Positions 53,801 to 62,640 of a DNA stretch of 64,000 nt are shown in pieces. Position 1 is the stretch's first letter. Each line of letters begins with the position of its first letter. Origin of the DNA: Variovorax sp. PAMC26660 (GTDB taxonomy: Bacteria; Pseudomonadota; Gammaproteobacteria; Burkholderiales; Burkholderiaceae_C); NCBI RefSeq assembly GCF_014302995.1, contig NZ_CP060295.1, positions 2,719,501 through 2,783,500 on the forward strand. Reading direction: 5' to 3'. The notes beneath the pieces were generated by a model. That model had not been told where the DNA came from. It ran no database searches and saw only the letters and a list, made by a program, of their open reading frames with translations. The position numbers and the translations under genes were made by a program.

Positions 53801-54997
53801 TCAGTGCCCGCGTGCAACCGGCAGGCGAATCACGAAGCTTGCGCCGCCGCCCGGCCGGTCTTCGCAATGCACCGAGCCGCCGTGGCGTTCGGCGATCGAC
53901 TTCACCAGCGACAACCCCAGGCCGACGCCGCCATTGCGCTCGCTGGCGCCGGGCAGGCGATAGAAGGGCTCGAAGATGCGGTCGCGCAGCGCAGGCGGCA
54001 CGCCCGGCCCCCGGTCGTTGACGCGCACGGTGGCGAAGCCATTGGCGCTGCCCAGCTCCACCGCGATTTCGCCGGCGCCGTAGCGGCGGGCGTTTTCGAG
54101 CAGGTTGCGGATCGCGCGGCGCAGCAGGCGCGACACGCCGGGCACGGTAAGGGCCGCGTTGTCGGTGCCTTCGGCAAGATCAAGCTCGGCGTTCACTTGC
54201 GAACACTCTTCGGCCGCAAGGCCTGTCAGGTCGACCGCCTCGATGGTGCCCAGGTCGGCTTCGCTGGCATCGAGTCGGCTGGCCAGCAGGATCTCGTCGA
54301 TCAGTTGGTCCAGCTCGCCGATGTTGCGCGAGATTTCGTCGCGTGCGGCCGGGCTCGGGCGTTCACCCATCAGCTCCAGGCCCATGCGGATGCGGGTGAG
54401 CGGCGAGCGCAGTTCGTGCGACGCATTGGCCAGCAGCGACTTGTGCGAACGCACCAGTTGTTCGATGCGCTCGGCCGACGCGTTGAATCGTTTGGAGAGA
54501 TCAGCCACTTCGTCCTGCCCTTCTTCGGTCACGCGCACCGAGAGATCGCCTTCGCCCCAACGTTGCACGCCGCGCTGCAGCGATTCCAGCCGCTGCGTGA
54601 TGCGCCGCACGATCGGGTAGACGGCCAGCGCCACCGCCACACCCACCAGCGCGATCATCCAGCCCAGCCCGAAGGGCGTGCGCCACGGCGCGAAGTCGGA
54701 CGCACCCGTGGGCCGGGTGCGCGGCGCCATCTGCAGCGTGATGACCTTGCCGTCGCTGAGCGTCACGTCGAACTCCCAGCCCTTGCCCGGCACGCGCATG
54801 GCCTGGCCGGTGCCGATCGGCTTGTCCTGCGCGTCCAGCACTGTCACTTCGCGCGGCACCGTGATCAGCCGCTCGCGCTCGGCCTGCGCCGCCTCGCGCA
54901 CGATCCAGTTGGCCATCAGCGTGAGGATGACCACACCGCCCACCACCGCGAGCCAGATGCGGACGTAGAGGTGGCGGGAGTAGAGGTTTTTCAGCAT
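53801..54997 (-). CDS. Sensor histidine kinase
   Basis: The protein has 398 residues. Two membrane segments (12-33 and 111-129) flank a short periplasmic domain; HAMP; H-box NASHELRSPLTRIRMGLE (His194); N-box NLLENARRYG; G-boxes DRGPGVP and GGVGLGLSLVK. OmpR/EnvZ class. Encoded 111 bp after its response regulator. Stimulus unknown. Confidence 0.94.
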   Translation of the reverse strand: MLKNLYSRHLYVRIWLAVVGGVVILTLMANWIVREAAQAERERLITVPREVTVLDAQDKPIGTGQAMRVPGKGWEFDVTLSDGKVITLQMAPRTRPTGASDFAPWRTPFGLGWMIALVGVAVALAVYPIVRRITQRLESLQRGVQRWGEGDLSVRVTEEGQDEVADLSKRFNASAERIEQLVRSHKSLLANASHELRSPLTRIRMGLELMGERPSPAARDEISRNIGELDQLIDEILLASRLDASEADLGTIEAVDLTGLAAEECSQVNAELDLAEGTDNAALTVPGVSRLLRRAIRNLLENARRYGAGEIAVELGSANGFATVRVNDRGPGVPPALRDRIFEPFYRLPGASERNGGVGLGLSLVKSIAERHGGSVHCEDRPGGGASFVIRLPVARGH

Positions 54998-55008
54998 GGC
55001 CCGATGCG

Positions 55009-55085
55009 GCCGCCGCCGGGCCGCCCCAAGGCGAGCCGCGCCTCCCCCTCGGGGGGTGGCGAATTACACGGAGCGAAGCGGGTGA
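55009..55085. other. Structured GC-rich spacer between response regulator and kinase genes
   Basis: The gap contains GGCCGCCCCAAGGCGAGCCG, CTCCCCCTCGGGGGGT and GGAGCGAAGCGGG. It resembles a type of intergenic repeat I associate with Comamonadaceae genomes, but there is only one copy here. CCCCCTCGGGGG forms a tight hairpin that could reduce kinase expression relative to the regulator. Confidence 0.4.
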
Positions 55086-55108
55086 AAAGCCGGGGGGTGA
55101 ACATCTTT

Positions 55109-55831
55109 TCAGTCTTGCTGCTTGGCGAAGACGTAGCCCACGCCGCGCACCGTCAGGATGCGCTTCGGGTTCTTCGCATCGACCTCGATGGCGGCGCGGA
55201 TGCGGCCCATGTGCACGTCGATCGAACGGTCGAAGGCTTCCAGCTCGCGGCCACGCACGGCTTCCATGATCTGGTCGCGCGTGAGCACGCGGCCCGCGCG
55301 CTCGGCCATCGCCACCAGCAGGTCGAACTGGTAGGAGGTGAGGTCGGCCAGCGCGCCGGCCACCGACACGGTGCGCGCATTGCGGTCGATCTCCAGCGTG
55401 CCGAAGCGCATCACCGTGGAGGCCTCGGATTCGGTGGTGGTCTCGCTGCGCCGGCGCAGCACGGCGCGAATGCGCGCCAGCAACTCGCGCGGCTCGAAGG
55501 GCTTGGGCAGGTAGTCGTCGGCGCCGATTTCCAGGCCGATGATGCGGTCCATCGGATCGCCCTTGGCCGTGAGCATCAGCACCGACACCTTGGAGATGGG
55601 GCCGGGCAGCGCGCGGATGCGGCGGCAGACTTCGAGCCCGTCGGTGTCGGGCAGCATCAGGTCGAGGATCACGAGGTCGGGCGCGTGCTGCTGCAGTTGC
55701 TCCAGGCCGCTGCTGCCGTCACCGGCATGGTTGAAGGCGAAGCCTGACTGCGTCAGGTATTCGCCCACCATCTGCGCCAGGCGGGCGTCGTCTTCGATCA
55801 TCAGGAGTTGGGGGGTGCTCATGCGCTTCAT
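55109..55831 (-). CDS. OmpR-family response regulator
   Basis: The protein has 240 residues (ATG 55831; ATG 55822 alternative, MSTPQLLMIEDDARLAQMVG). Receiver Asp in LVILDLMLPDTDG, Lys in DYLPKPFEPREL, and a winged-helix output domain (RVLTRDQIMEAVRGRELEAF, IRAAIEVDAKNPKRILTVRG). Partner of the adjacent kinase. Confidence 0.94.
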   Translation of the reverse strand: MKRMSTPQLLMIEDDARLAQMVGEYLTQSGFAFNHAGDGSSGLEQLQQHAPDLVILDLMLPDTDGLEVCRRIRALPGPISKVSVLMLTAKGDPMDRIIGLEIGADDYLPKPFEPRELLARIRAVLRRRSETTTESEASTVMRFGTLEIDRNARTVSVAGALADLTSYQFDLLVAMAERAGRVLTRDQIMEAVRGRELEAFDRSIDVHMGRIRAAIEVDAKNPKRILTVRGVGYVFAKQQD

Positions 55832-56011
55832 GGTCGTCCACGGGGAGCAACCGGGCTTGAACGCTCCGTAAAGTTGGGTAAACGCAGCGCCGGCCTGTCA
55901 ACCGGGAACACTGCGAAAAACATAGCGCCCTGCCCAGTATTCATGGGCGCCATGTGCTTCTTTGACTACCAACAACGCGCGGATGACGGACCGCGCCGAC
56001 CGCCCCGGCTG

Positions 56012-56830
56012 TCAGCCTGCGGGCCGCAACTGCAGGCGCAGCGCGAGCGCATCCGACAGCGGCAGGTCAATCGGTGTCCCCGTGCTGCCTTCGACTTGCG
56101 CCAGCGCCTCGAACAGGCCCAGCGCGTCGGCCATCGGGTTGATGCCGATCAGCGTGCGTGCGGCGGCCGAGCGCGGTGCCGCCGGCGCGTTGGCCGCATC
56201 GCTGGCCAGCGACCAGTCGAACGACGCCACGGTGCGCTCGGTGCGTTCGTGCGCGATCACCAGCGCCACTGCGAGCAGGCCACGGCTGTCGGTCACCGAA
56301 GTCAGCGGACCGACCGTGGGTGTGTCGTAGCCCACCAGCAGCACCGGCTCCTGGTCGGCGGCGCACTGCACCGCGGCTTCGAGCAGGCCGGAGGCAAAGC
56401 TGTGTTCGTAGGCCGAGACCGCGTTGCTGGCCGCCATGCAGCCGGTGCCGATGGTCCAGTAGCCCACGGCCGCGTTGTGCACCGAGTTGTGGAACTTGGT
56501 GGGCGACAGCATCTTCGGATCGGTCGAGAGCGTGCTGCACATGTAGTCGTTGATCGACAGGTCGCCGTGCGCCGACGTGAACACGCAGGGCACGTCGGCC
56601 GCGTTGCGGCCCGAGGCCACCATCGCGGCGGCGGCCACTTCGAGGGCCAGCGCCACGGTGTCGGGCGCGCGGCGCCGCTCGGCCGGTGCCAGCACCTGCG
56701 GCGACGGGCGCTTGGCGGGCGGATCGGTCAGCGTGCCTTCGCCCCGGAAGGCGGCGCGCGCGACGTCCCAGCCCGGCAGCGTGGGTGTCCAGAAGGCCGG
56801 GCCTTCGATGTAGAGGGTGGGGGCGCTCAT
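56012..56830 (-). CDS. Ketosynthase-like chain-length factor (ApeC-like)
   Basis: The protein has 272 residues, a half-length beta-ketoacyl-synthase N-terminal-like fold: SINDYMCSTLSTDPKMLSPT, FHNSVHNAAVGYWTIGTGCM and PVLLVGYDTPTVGPL. Such proteins pair with a full ketosynthase in aryl polyene clusters. It overlaps the ketosynthase gene by 4 bp. No other polyene gene follows. Confidence 0.82.
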   Translation of the reverse strand: MSAPTLYIEGPAFWTPTLPGWDVARAAFRGEGTLTDPPAKRPSPQVLAPAERRRAPDTVALALEVAAAAMVASGRNAADVPCVFTSAHGDLSINDYMCSTLSTDPKMLSPTKFHNSVHNAAVGYWTIGTGCMAASNAVSAYEHSFASGLLEAAVQCAADQEPVLLVGYDTPTVGPLTSVTDSRGLLAVALVIAHERTERTVASFDWSLASDAANAPAAPRSAAARTLIGINPMADALGLFEALAQVEGSTGTPIDLPLSDALALRLQLRPAG

Positions 56831-58035
56831 GCGGCCTCCGCCTTGCCGAACACCAGCGAGCAGTTGTTGCCACCGAAGCCGAAAGAGTTGGACAGCGCGT
56901 AACGCACTTCGCCGTGTGCAGGCTGCAGCTTGATCTGCGGGCCGAAGCCTTCGTCCAGCGTGCTCGTGTTGACGGTGCCCGGCATCAGGCCGCGCTCGAT
57001 CGCCAGCAGGCTGATGACCGCCTCGACGATGCCGGCGGCGCCCAGCGTGTGGCCCATGAAGCCCTTGGTCGAGCTGGCGTGCGTGCGGGCCGGGAAGCGG
57101 CGCGCCACCAGCGCGCCTTCGACCTCGTCGTTCTTCTGGCTCGCGGTGCCGTGCATGTTGATGTAGTCGATGGCCTCGGGGGCAAGGCCCGCGCGCGCCA
57201 GCGCCTCGTCGAGCGCGCGTTCGGCGCCCAGACCCTCGGGGTGCGGCGTCGACATGTGGTGCGCGTCGCTCGCTTCGCCGTAGCCCAGCAGGTGCATCGG
57301 CGCAGCGTCGGCACCGGTCTGCACGCGCTCGACCAGCGCAAAGCCCGCTGCTTCGCCCAGGCTGATGCCCTTGCGGCCGGCGTCGAAAGGCCGGCACGGT
57401 TCGCTCGACACCAGTTCGAGCGAGTTGAAGCCGAACAGCACGCTGCCGCACAGCGTGTCGGCGCCGCCGACCACGGCCGCGTCGGCCAGTCCCAGGCGGA
57501 TCAGCCGTTCGGCCGAGGCGAACACCTTGGCGCTGGACGAGCAGGCGGTCGAGATCGTTTCGCTCGGCCCGCTGATGCCCAGCACCTGCGCCGTGAACAT
57601 CGCCAGCGAATGGGGCGTATGCACCGCAGGGCGGCGTTGATTGACCGGGAACATGCCCTCGGCGTCGAGCTGCGTGTAGGCCAGCTCGGTCTCGCCGATG
57701 CTGGCGGTCGAGGTGCCCATGACCAGCGCGATGCGCGACGCGCCGTACTTTTCACGCGCGGCGGCCACCGCTTCGATGAAGCCGTCGGCATGCAGGCCCA
57801 GCCACGCGAGCCGGTTGTTGCGGCAGTCCCAGGGCATGAGCGCTTCGGGCAGGCGGATCTCTTCGAGACCGTCCACGCGGCCGATCCAGGTGGGCAGCGG
57901 CGCATCGCCGAAGTCGTTGGCGCGCAGGCCACTGCGCGACTGCGCGAGCGCGTCGGCGAGCGATTCCTTGCCGACACCGACGGCCGAAGTCGCCGTGAAG
58001 GCGCTGATTTGAAGGGGGGGAATTCTGGACGGCAC
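56827..58035 (-). CDS. Beta-ketoacyl-ACP synthase (FabF/ApeO-like)
   Basis: The protein has 402 residues from GTG 58035 (VPSRIPPLQISAFTATSAVG); the frame continues upstream to 58110 without better support. Catalytic Cys in STACSSSAKVFASA, His in INMHGTASQKNDEVE and GFMGHTLGAAGIVE. Condenses malonyl-ACP units. Pairing with the chain-length factor points to a specialised polyene or fatty acyl product. Confidence 0.88.
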   Translation of the reverse strand: MPSRIPPLQISAFTATSAVGVGKESLADALAQSRSGLRANDFGDAPLPTWIGRVDGLEEIRLPEALMPWDCRNNRLAWLGLHADGFIEAVAAAREKYGASRIALVMGTSTASIGETELAYTQLDAEGMFPVNQRRPAVHTPHSLAMFTAQVLGISGPSETISTACSSSAKVFASAERLIRLGLADAAVVGGADTLCGSVLFGFNSLELVSSEPCRPFDAGRKGISLGEAAGFALVERVQTGADAAPMHLLGYGEASDAHHMSTPHPEGLGAERALDEALARAGLAPEAIDYINMHGTASQKNDEVEGALVARRFPARTHASSTKGFMGHTLGAAGIVEAVISLLAIERGLMPGTVNTSTLDEGFGPQIKLQPAHGEVRYALSNSFGFGGNNCSLVFGKAEAA

Positions 58036-58187
58036 GATGGTTGTTGGGGCAGGCGGCAAGCGAAAGGGCGTCGGGCGGGCGCAAGACAGGCAGGCGTAAT
58101 TTTCACGCAATGAACGTCACAGCCTACCAGCAGTGCGCGCGGCGCCGCGTCGGCCGTTTCCCATAGATGGCTGCTAGGGCGCAGGCC

Positions 58188-59576
58188 CTATTGACGGTCG
58201 GTGGCGCCTGTGGTGGCTGTCGTCAGGCGCGAGGCCAGCGCCACCAGCACCAGCACCGGCACGCCCAGTACTGCGGTGGCGGTGAAGAAGGTGCTGTAGC
58301 CGTAGGCGTCGACGAACGCGCCGGAGTAGCCGGCAATGAACTTCGGCAGCAGCAGCATCAGCGAGCTGAACAGCGCGTACTGGGTGGCCGAATAGCTGAT
58401 GTTCGTCAGGCTCGACAGGTAGGCGATGAAGGCGGCCGAGGCAATGCCGCCGGCCAGGTTGTCGGCCGAGACCACCGCGATCAGCGCCGTCAGGTCGTGC
58501 CCGCGCGTGGCCAGCCAGGCAAACAGCAGGTTGCTGCCTGCGCTCAGCACCGCGCCCAGCATCAGCACGCGCATCACGCCCAGCCGCATCGACAGCACGC
58601 CACCGACGAAGGCACCGGCCAGCGTCATGATCACGCCGTAGATCTTGCTGACCGTGGCCACTTCGTCCTTGGTGAAGCCCATGTCCACGTAGAAGGGGTT
58701 GGCCATGATGCCCATCACCACGTCGCTGATGCGGTAGATGGCAATCAGCGAGAGGATCAGTGCCGCCTGCCATTTGTAGCGGCGGATGAAGTCGGCGAAG
58801 GGCTCGACCAGCGCGCTGCGCAGCCATTCGGCCGCGTTCTTCGCCTTGGGCAGCACGCGCCGCACCGGCTCGGGCGACAGCAACACGGTGAGCACGCCGA
58901 CCGCCATCGAGGCGGCCATGACCAGGTAGGCCGTCTTCCAGGCGCCGTTCTGATAAGCGGCCGCGCCCGCGACTGCGGCGGCCGGTGCCACCTCGGCCCA
59001 GGCCGCGACCCACAGCACGCCGGCGCCGGCCCAGATCATCGCGAGCCGGTAGCCGGTCTGGTAGGCCGCGGCGAGCGCAGCCTGCTTGCGCGTCTCGGCC
59101 GATTCAATGCGGAAGGCGTCCAGCGCGATGTCTTGCGTGGCCGAGCCGAAGGCCACCAGCAGCGCGCACCAGATCAATGGCGTGAGTCCGAGCCGCGGAT
59201 CGTTCATCGCCATGCCGATCAGGCCCGCGATGACCATGCCCTGCGCCAGCAGCAGCCAGCCACGCCGGCGCCCCAGCAGCGTGGTCAGCGGCGGCAGCGG
59301 CAGCCGGTCGACCAGCGGTGCCCAGACCCACTTGAAGCCATAGGCCAGCCCGACCCAGCTCAGGTAGCCGATGGTGGTGCGGTCGATGCCGGCTTCGCGC
59401 AGGCGAAAGCTCAGCGTGCCCAGCACCAGCAGCAGCGGCAACCCGGCCGAGAAGCCCAGCGCCAGCATGCGCAGCGTGGCGGGCTCCAGGTAGACCTTCA
59501 GCGAATCGCGCCAGGGCGGTGAGGGGGCGGTGGGGGTTTCGACAGGCGAGGCGGACATGAGCCCCGGATTGTCCAT
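58188..59576 (-). CDS. ampG: AmpG-like muropeptide permease (MFS)
   Basis: The protein has 462 residues with about 12 helices. AmpG motifs: GFSAGLPLLLVLGTLSFRLR, LAYGFKWVWAPLVDRLPLPP and GSATQDIALDAFRIESAETR. Imports anhydro-muropeptides for recycling and can influence beta-lactamase induction. The second Met (59558) is an alternative start. Confidence 0.9.
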   Translation of the reverse strand: MDNPGLMSASPVETPTAPSPPWRDSLKVYLEPATLRMLALGFSAGLPLLLVLGTLSFRLREAGIDRTTIGYLSWVGLAYGFKWVWAPLVDRLPLPPLTTLLGRRRGWLLLAQGMVIAGLIGMAMNDPRLGLTPLIWCALLVAFGSATQDIALDAFRIESAETRKQAALAAAYQTGYRLAMIWAGAGVLWVAAWAEVAPAAAVAGAAAYQNGAWKTAYLVMAASMAVGVLTVLLSPEPVRRVLPKAKNAAEWLRSALVEPFADFIRRYKWQAALILSLIAIYRISDVVMGIMANPFYVDMGFTKDEVATVSKIYGVIMTLAGAFVGGVLSMRLGVMRVLMLGAVLSAGSNLLFAWLATRGHDLTALIAVVSADNLAGGIASAAFIAYLSSLTNISYSATQYALFSSLMLLLPKFIAGYSGAFVDAYGYSTFFTATAVLGVPVLVLVALASRLTTATTGATDRQ

Positions 59577-59634
59577 GAGTGCACGGGGACATCGCCCGGC
59601 CTTTTGCTTTCATTTGTTCCTATGATCCGGCCCC

Positions 59635-60489
59635 ATGTGCCCACGATGCGAACGCCCCCTTTCCGCCGTCTCCGCTGCGTCGCCCTGGCAACCGCGGCGG
59701 GCCTTCCTGCTGGCTGCGGCGGGCGCGATGCTGGCCGGGCCGGCGCTGGCACAGGTCAATGTCGGCAATGCCTCGATGGCGCGCAACCTCGTGCCGGCCG
59801 ACAAGATCGAGGCGGCCGGCGTGCAGCAATACGGCCAGTTGCTCGAACAGGCGCGCGCCAAGGGTGCGCTGGCGGGCGACAACAACCCGCAACTGCAGCG
59901 CCTGCGCACCATCGCGCAGCGGCTCATTCCCTTCGCCACGCCATGGAATTCGCGCGCGCGTGACTGGAAGTGGGAGGTCAACCTGATCGGCAGCAAGCAG
60001 ATCAACGCCTTCTGCATGCCCGGCGGCAAGATCGCCTTCTTCACCGGCATCCTCGAGCAGCTCAAGCTCAGCGACGACGAGGTTGCGATGGTGATGGGCC
60101 ACGAAATGGCCCACGCGCTGCGTGAGCATGCCCGCGCCCGCATGGCCAAAAGTGCGGGCACGGGGGCGGCGCTGTCCATCGGCGCGCAACTGCTGGGGTT
60201 GGGGCAGGTGGGCGATCTTGCGGCCCGTGCGGGCACGCAGCTCATCACCCTGAAGTTCAGCCGCAGCGACGAGACCGAAGCCGACCTCGTTGGCCTCGAA
60301 CTCGCGGCACGCGCGGGCTATGACCCGAAGGCTTCCGTGTCGCTCTGGCAGAAGATGGCCGCGGCGTCCAAGAACCAGGGTGGGTTGAGCTTTTTGTCGA
60401 CGCACCCGACGGGGCCGGACCGCATCACGAAGCTGGAGGCAAATCTGCCGAAGGTCGAGAAGCTTTATCGGGACGCCAAGAAGGGCTGA
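59635..60489 (+). CDS. M48-family metallopeptidase with Tat-like signal
   Basis: The protein has 284 residues. The signal region PWQPRRAFLLAAAGAMLAGP has a twin-arginine pattern and ends at ALAQ; a CxxC (MCPRC) precedes it. Zinc motif GHEMAHALREHAR with the third ligand in SRSDETEADLVGLELAARAG. Periplasmic protease of the LoiP/YcaL type, likely for envelope protein quality control. Confidence 0.9.
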   Translation: MCPRCERPLSAVSAASPWQPRRAFLLAAAGAMLAGPALAQVNVGNASMARNLVPADKIEAAGVQQYGQLLEQARAKGALAGDNNPQLQRLRTIAQRLIPFATPWNSRARDWKWEVNLIGSKQINAFCMPGGKIAFFTGILEQLKLSDDEVAMVMGHEMAHALREHARARMAKSAGTGAALSIGAQLLGLGQVGDLAARAGTQLITLKFSRSDETEADLVGLELAARAGYDPKASVSLWQKMAAASKNQGGLSFLSTHPTGPDRITKLEANLPKVEKLYRDAKKG

Positions 60490-60517
60490 GTTTTTTCGCT
60501 GTTTGCTGTTCGGGGCG

Positions 60518-60790
60518 CTGCTGTTCAGGGCGAGTGCGAATGACACCGGGAGCTCCCCTCCGCGAATGTCCCCCGCTTCGCTCCTCCTTTATTTCGCTGC
60601 GGGGAGCACCCGGCGTCATTCGCGCTTGGGCACGCTGCTGGTGATCCCGCGATCAACGACTGTTCTGTCCAACGCTCACGTCGATACGGGGCTTTTTTTC
60701 GCGAAATAAAGGAGGAGCGAAGCGGGGGACATTCGCGAAAAAGAGCACCGTGTCGGCGTGAGCACGCCCTGAACAACAGCGCAAAAAACC
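60518..60790. repeat. Double-hairpin dispersed repeat, copy 3 (inverted)
   Basis: Hairpin B comes first here (arms around 60532-60560 and 60598-60625), then hairpin A (GCTTTTTTTCGCGAAATAAA near 60691). The inner segments are again exact reverse complements of each other. Ends are CTGCTGTTCAGGGCG and CGCCCTGAACAACAG. Opposite orientation to copies 1 and 2. The region 60791-60859 holds nothing further recognisable. Confidence 0.9.
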
Positions 60791-60859
60791 GCGCCGCAAC
60801 CAAACCACGCGACAAATAAAAAGCAGGCTTCATTCGGCCTGACGCCCCAACGAGCCCGT

Positions 60860-60875
60860 TGGCACGCCGCTTGCA
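60860..60875 (+). promoter_or_regulatory. Sigma-54 promoter upstream of the allophanate hydrolase gene
   Basis: TGGCACG-CCGC-TTGCA is a perfect -24/-12 match, 33 bp before the start codon at 60909. Predicted transcription start is near 60887. Indicates nitrogen-limitation control by an enhancer-binding protein such as NtrC. Confidence 0.88.
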
Positions 60876-60880
60876 TCTCG

Positions 60881-60894
60881 ACTTGTACACAAGT
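60881..60894. promoter_or_regulatory. Operator-like palindrome over the transcription start
   Basis: ACTTGT-AC-ACAAGT has 6-bp perfect arms and overlaps the predicted start site. Shape and sequence resemble operators of FCD-type GntR repressors; no GntR gene is in the visible part of the cluster. Confidence 0.6.
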
Positions 60895-60908
60895 TTGGAT
60901 GCCTGAAG

Positions 60909-62627
60909 ATGGTGCATGAAGAAAACGGATCGCCCGCCGCCGCCTGGATCGCGAAATTCGCGACGCCCCTGGTCGGCGCGCAGACCAGCAACGCGCTCGG
61001 TGCGGTACTCCCGCTCGCCGGCCTGCGCTTCGCGGTCAAGGACAACATCGACGTCGCCGGCGTGCCGACCACCGCCGCCTGCCCGGCCTTCGATCGCCTG
61101 CCGACCGCCCACGCAGCCGTGGTGCAGCGACTGCTCGACGCCGGTGCATCGCTGGTCGGCAAGACCAACCTCGACCAGTTCGCCTGTGGCCTCAACGGCA
61201 CGCGTTCTCCTTATGGCGAAGTGCCCAACGCCTTCGATGCGCGCCTTGTCTCCGGTGGCTCCAGCTCGGGCTCGGCCTACGCGGTAGCGGCGGGAGAAGT
61301 CGACTTCGCGCTGGGCACCGATACCGCCGGCTCCGGCCGCGTGCCCGCCGGACTCAACAACATCGTCGGCCTCAAGCCCTCGCGCGGCCTGCTGAGCGCC
61401 TTCGGCGTGGTGCCCGCGGCGCAGAGCGCGGATTGCGTGTCGATCTTCGCGCGCACCGTGGCGCTGGCGGTCGATGTGCTGCTCGCCACGGCAGGCCACG
61501 ACGCGCGCGACCCGTACTCGCGCGACCTTGCACTGCGCCGCAAGCCGCTGCCAGCGCACTTCCGCTTCGGCGTGCCCGACACGCTGGCCTTCTTCGGCGA
61601 CACCGCCGCCGAACAGGCCTTCGCCGATGCGCAGACAAAACTCATCGCGCTGGGCGGCTCGCCCGTCACCATTTCCTATGCGCCGCTCGCCGAAGCCGCC
61701 GCACTGCTCTACGAGAGTGCACTCGTCGCCGAACGCTACGCCGCCGTGCGCGAGTTCTTCGACGCGCACGACAGCGAAGTGATCGAGCCCGTGCGCAGCA
61801 TCCTCGCGAGCGGCCGCGACTACACGGCCGCCGACGTGTTCGACGCACAAACGCGCCTGCGCGCCATCGCGCAGCAGGTCGAGCCGATGTGGCGCGACAT
61901 CGACGTGCTGCTGGTGCCTACCGCGCCCACGCACTACAGCCGCGAACAGATGCGCGCCGACCCGGTCGTGCGCAACCGCAACCTCGGCGCGTACACCAAC
62001 TTCGTCAACCTGCTCGACTACGCCGCGCTCTCGGTGCCGAGCAGCCTGCGCGCGGACGGTCTGCCTTTCGGCATCACGCTGATCGGCCCGTGCGGCAGCG
62101 ACCTCGCCCTGGCCGACCTCGGCCAGCGCTACCACCACGCCACCGGCCTCGCGCAGGGCGCGACCGGCCTGCCGCTGCCGGCGCCCCGCCCCGTGCCCGG
62201 CTTTGCCGCGCCGGACGCCGACACGCTGCCCATCGCGGTGGTCGGCGCGCATCTCTCGGGCATGCCGCTCAACGGCCAGCTCTCCGAGCGCGGCGCCACA
62301 TTGCTGCGCGCAATGACGACCGCGAGCGCCTATCGCCTCTACGCATTGCCCGGCACCACGCCGCCGAAGCCTGGCCTCCAGCGCGTGGCCGAAGGCGGCG
62401 GCGCCATCGCACTCGAAGTGTGGGCGGTGCCGCTGGCGCAGATCGGCAGCTTTCTGGCATTGATCCCACCGCCGCTCGGCCTTGGCAGCGTCGAGCTGGC
62501 CGATGGCAGTTGGGTGCACGGCTTCATCTGCGAAGGCCATGCGCTGGCCGGCGCGCAAGACGTGACCCATCACGGCGGCTGGCGCGCCTACATCGCGAGC
62601 CGCACCGCAGCACCCCCTTCCCACTGA
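60909..62627 (+). CDS. atzF: Allophanate hydrolase, AtzF-like
   Basis: The protein has 572 residues. Amidase-signature domain: Lys44 (RFAVKDNIDVAG), SGGSSSGSAYAVAAGEVDFA and DTAGSGRVPAGLN (Ser-Ser-Lys triad). The C-terminal domain (about 450-560: DTLPIAVVGAHLSGMPLNGQ, GFICEGHALAGAQDVTHHGG) is the AtzF/DUR1,2 allophanate-hydrolase extension. Converts allophanate to ammonia and CO2, releasing nitrogen from urea, biuret or triazine breakdown. No urea carboxylase is seen; the upstream enzyme may lie right of the window. Confidence 0.92.
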   Translation: MVHEENGSPAAAWIAKFATPLVGAQTSNALGAVLPLAGLRFAVKDNIDVAGVPTTAACPAFDRLPTAHAAVVQRLLDAGASLVGKTNLDQFACGLNGTRSPYGEVPNAFDARLVSGGSSSGSAYAVAAGEVDFALGTDTAGSGRVPAGLNNIVGLKPSRGLLSAFGVVPAAQSADCVSIFARTVALAVDVLLATAGHDARDPYSRDLALRRKPLPAHFRFGVPDTLAFFGDTAAEQAFADAQTKLIALGGSPVTISYAPLAEAAALLYESALVAERYAAVREFFDAHDSEVIEPVRSILASGRDYTAADVFDAQTRLRAIAQQVEPMWRDIDVLLVPTAPTHYSREQMRADPVVRNRNLGAYTNFVNLLDYAALSVPSSLRADGLPFGITLIGPCGSDLALADLGQRYHHATGLAQGATGLPLPAPRPVPGFAAPDADTLPIAVVGAHLSGMPLNGQLSERGATLLRAMTTASAYRLYALPGTTPPKPGLQRVAEGGGAIALEVWAVPLAQIGSFLALIPPPLGLGSVELADGSWVHGFICEGHALAGAQDVTHHGGWRAYIASRTAAPPSH

Positions 62628-62640
62628 TCCAGGAGTTCCG

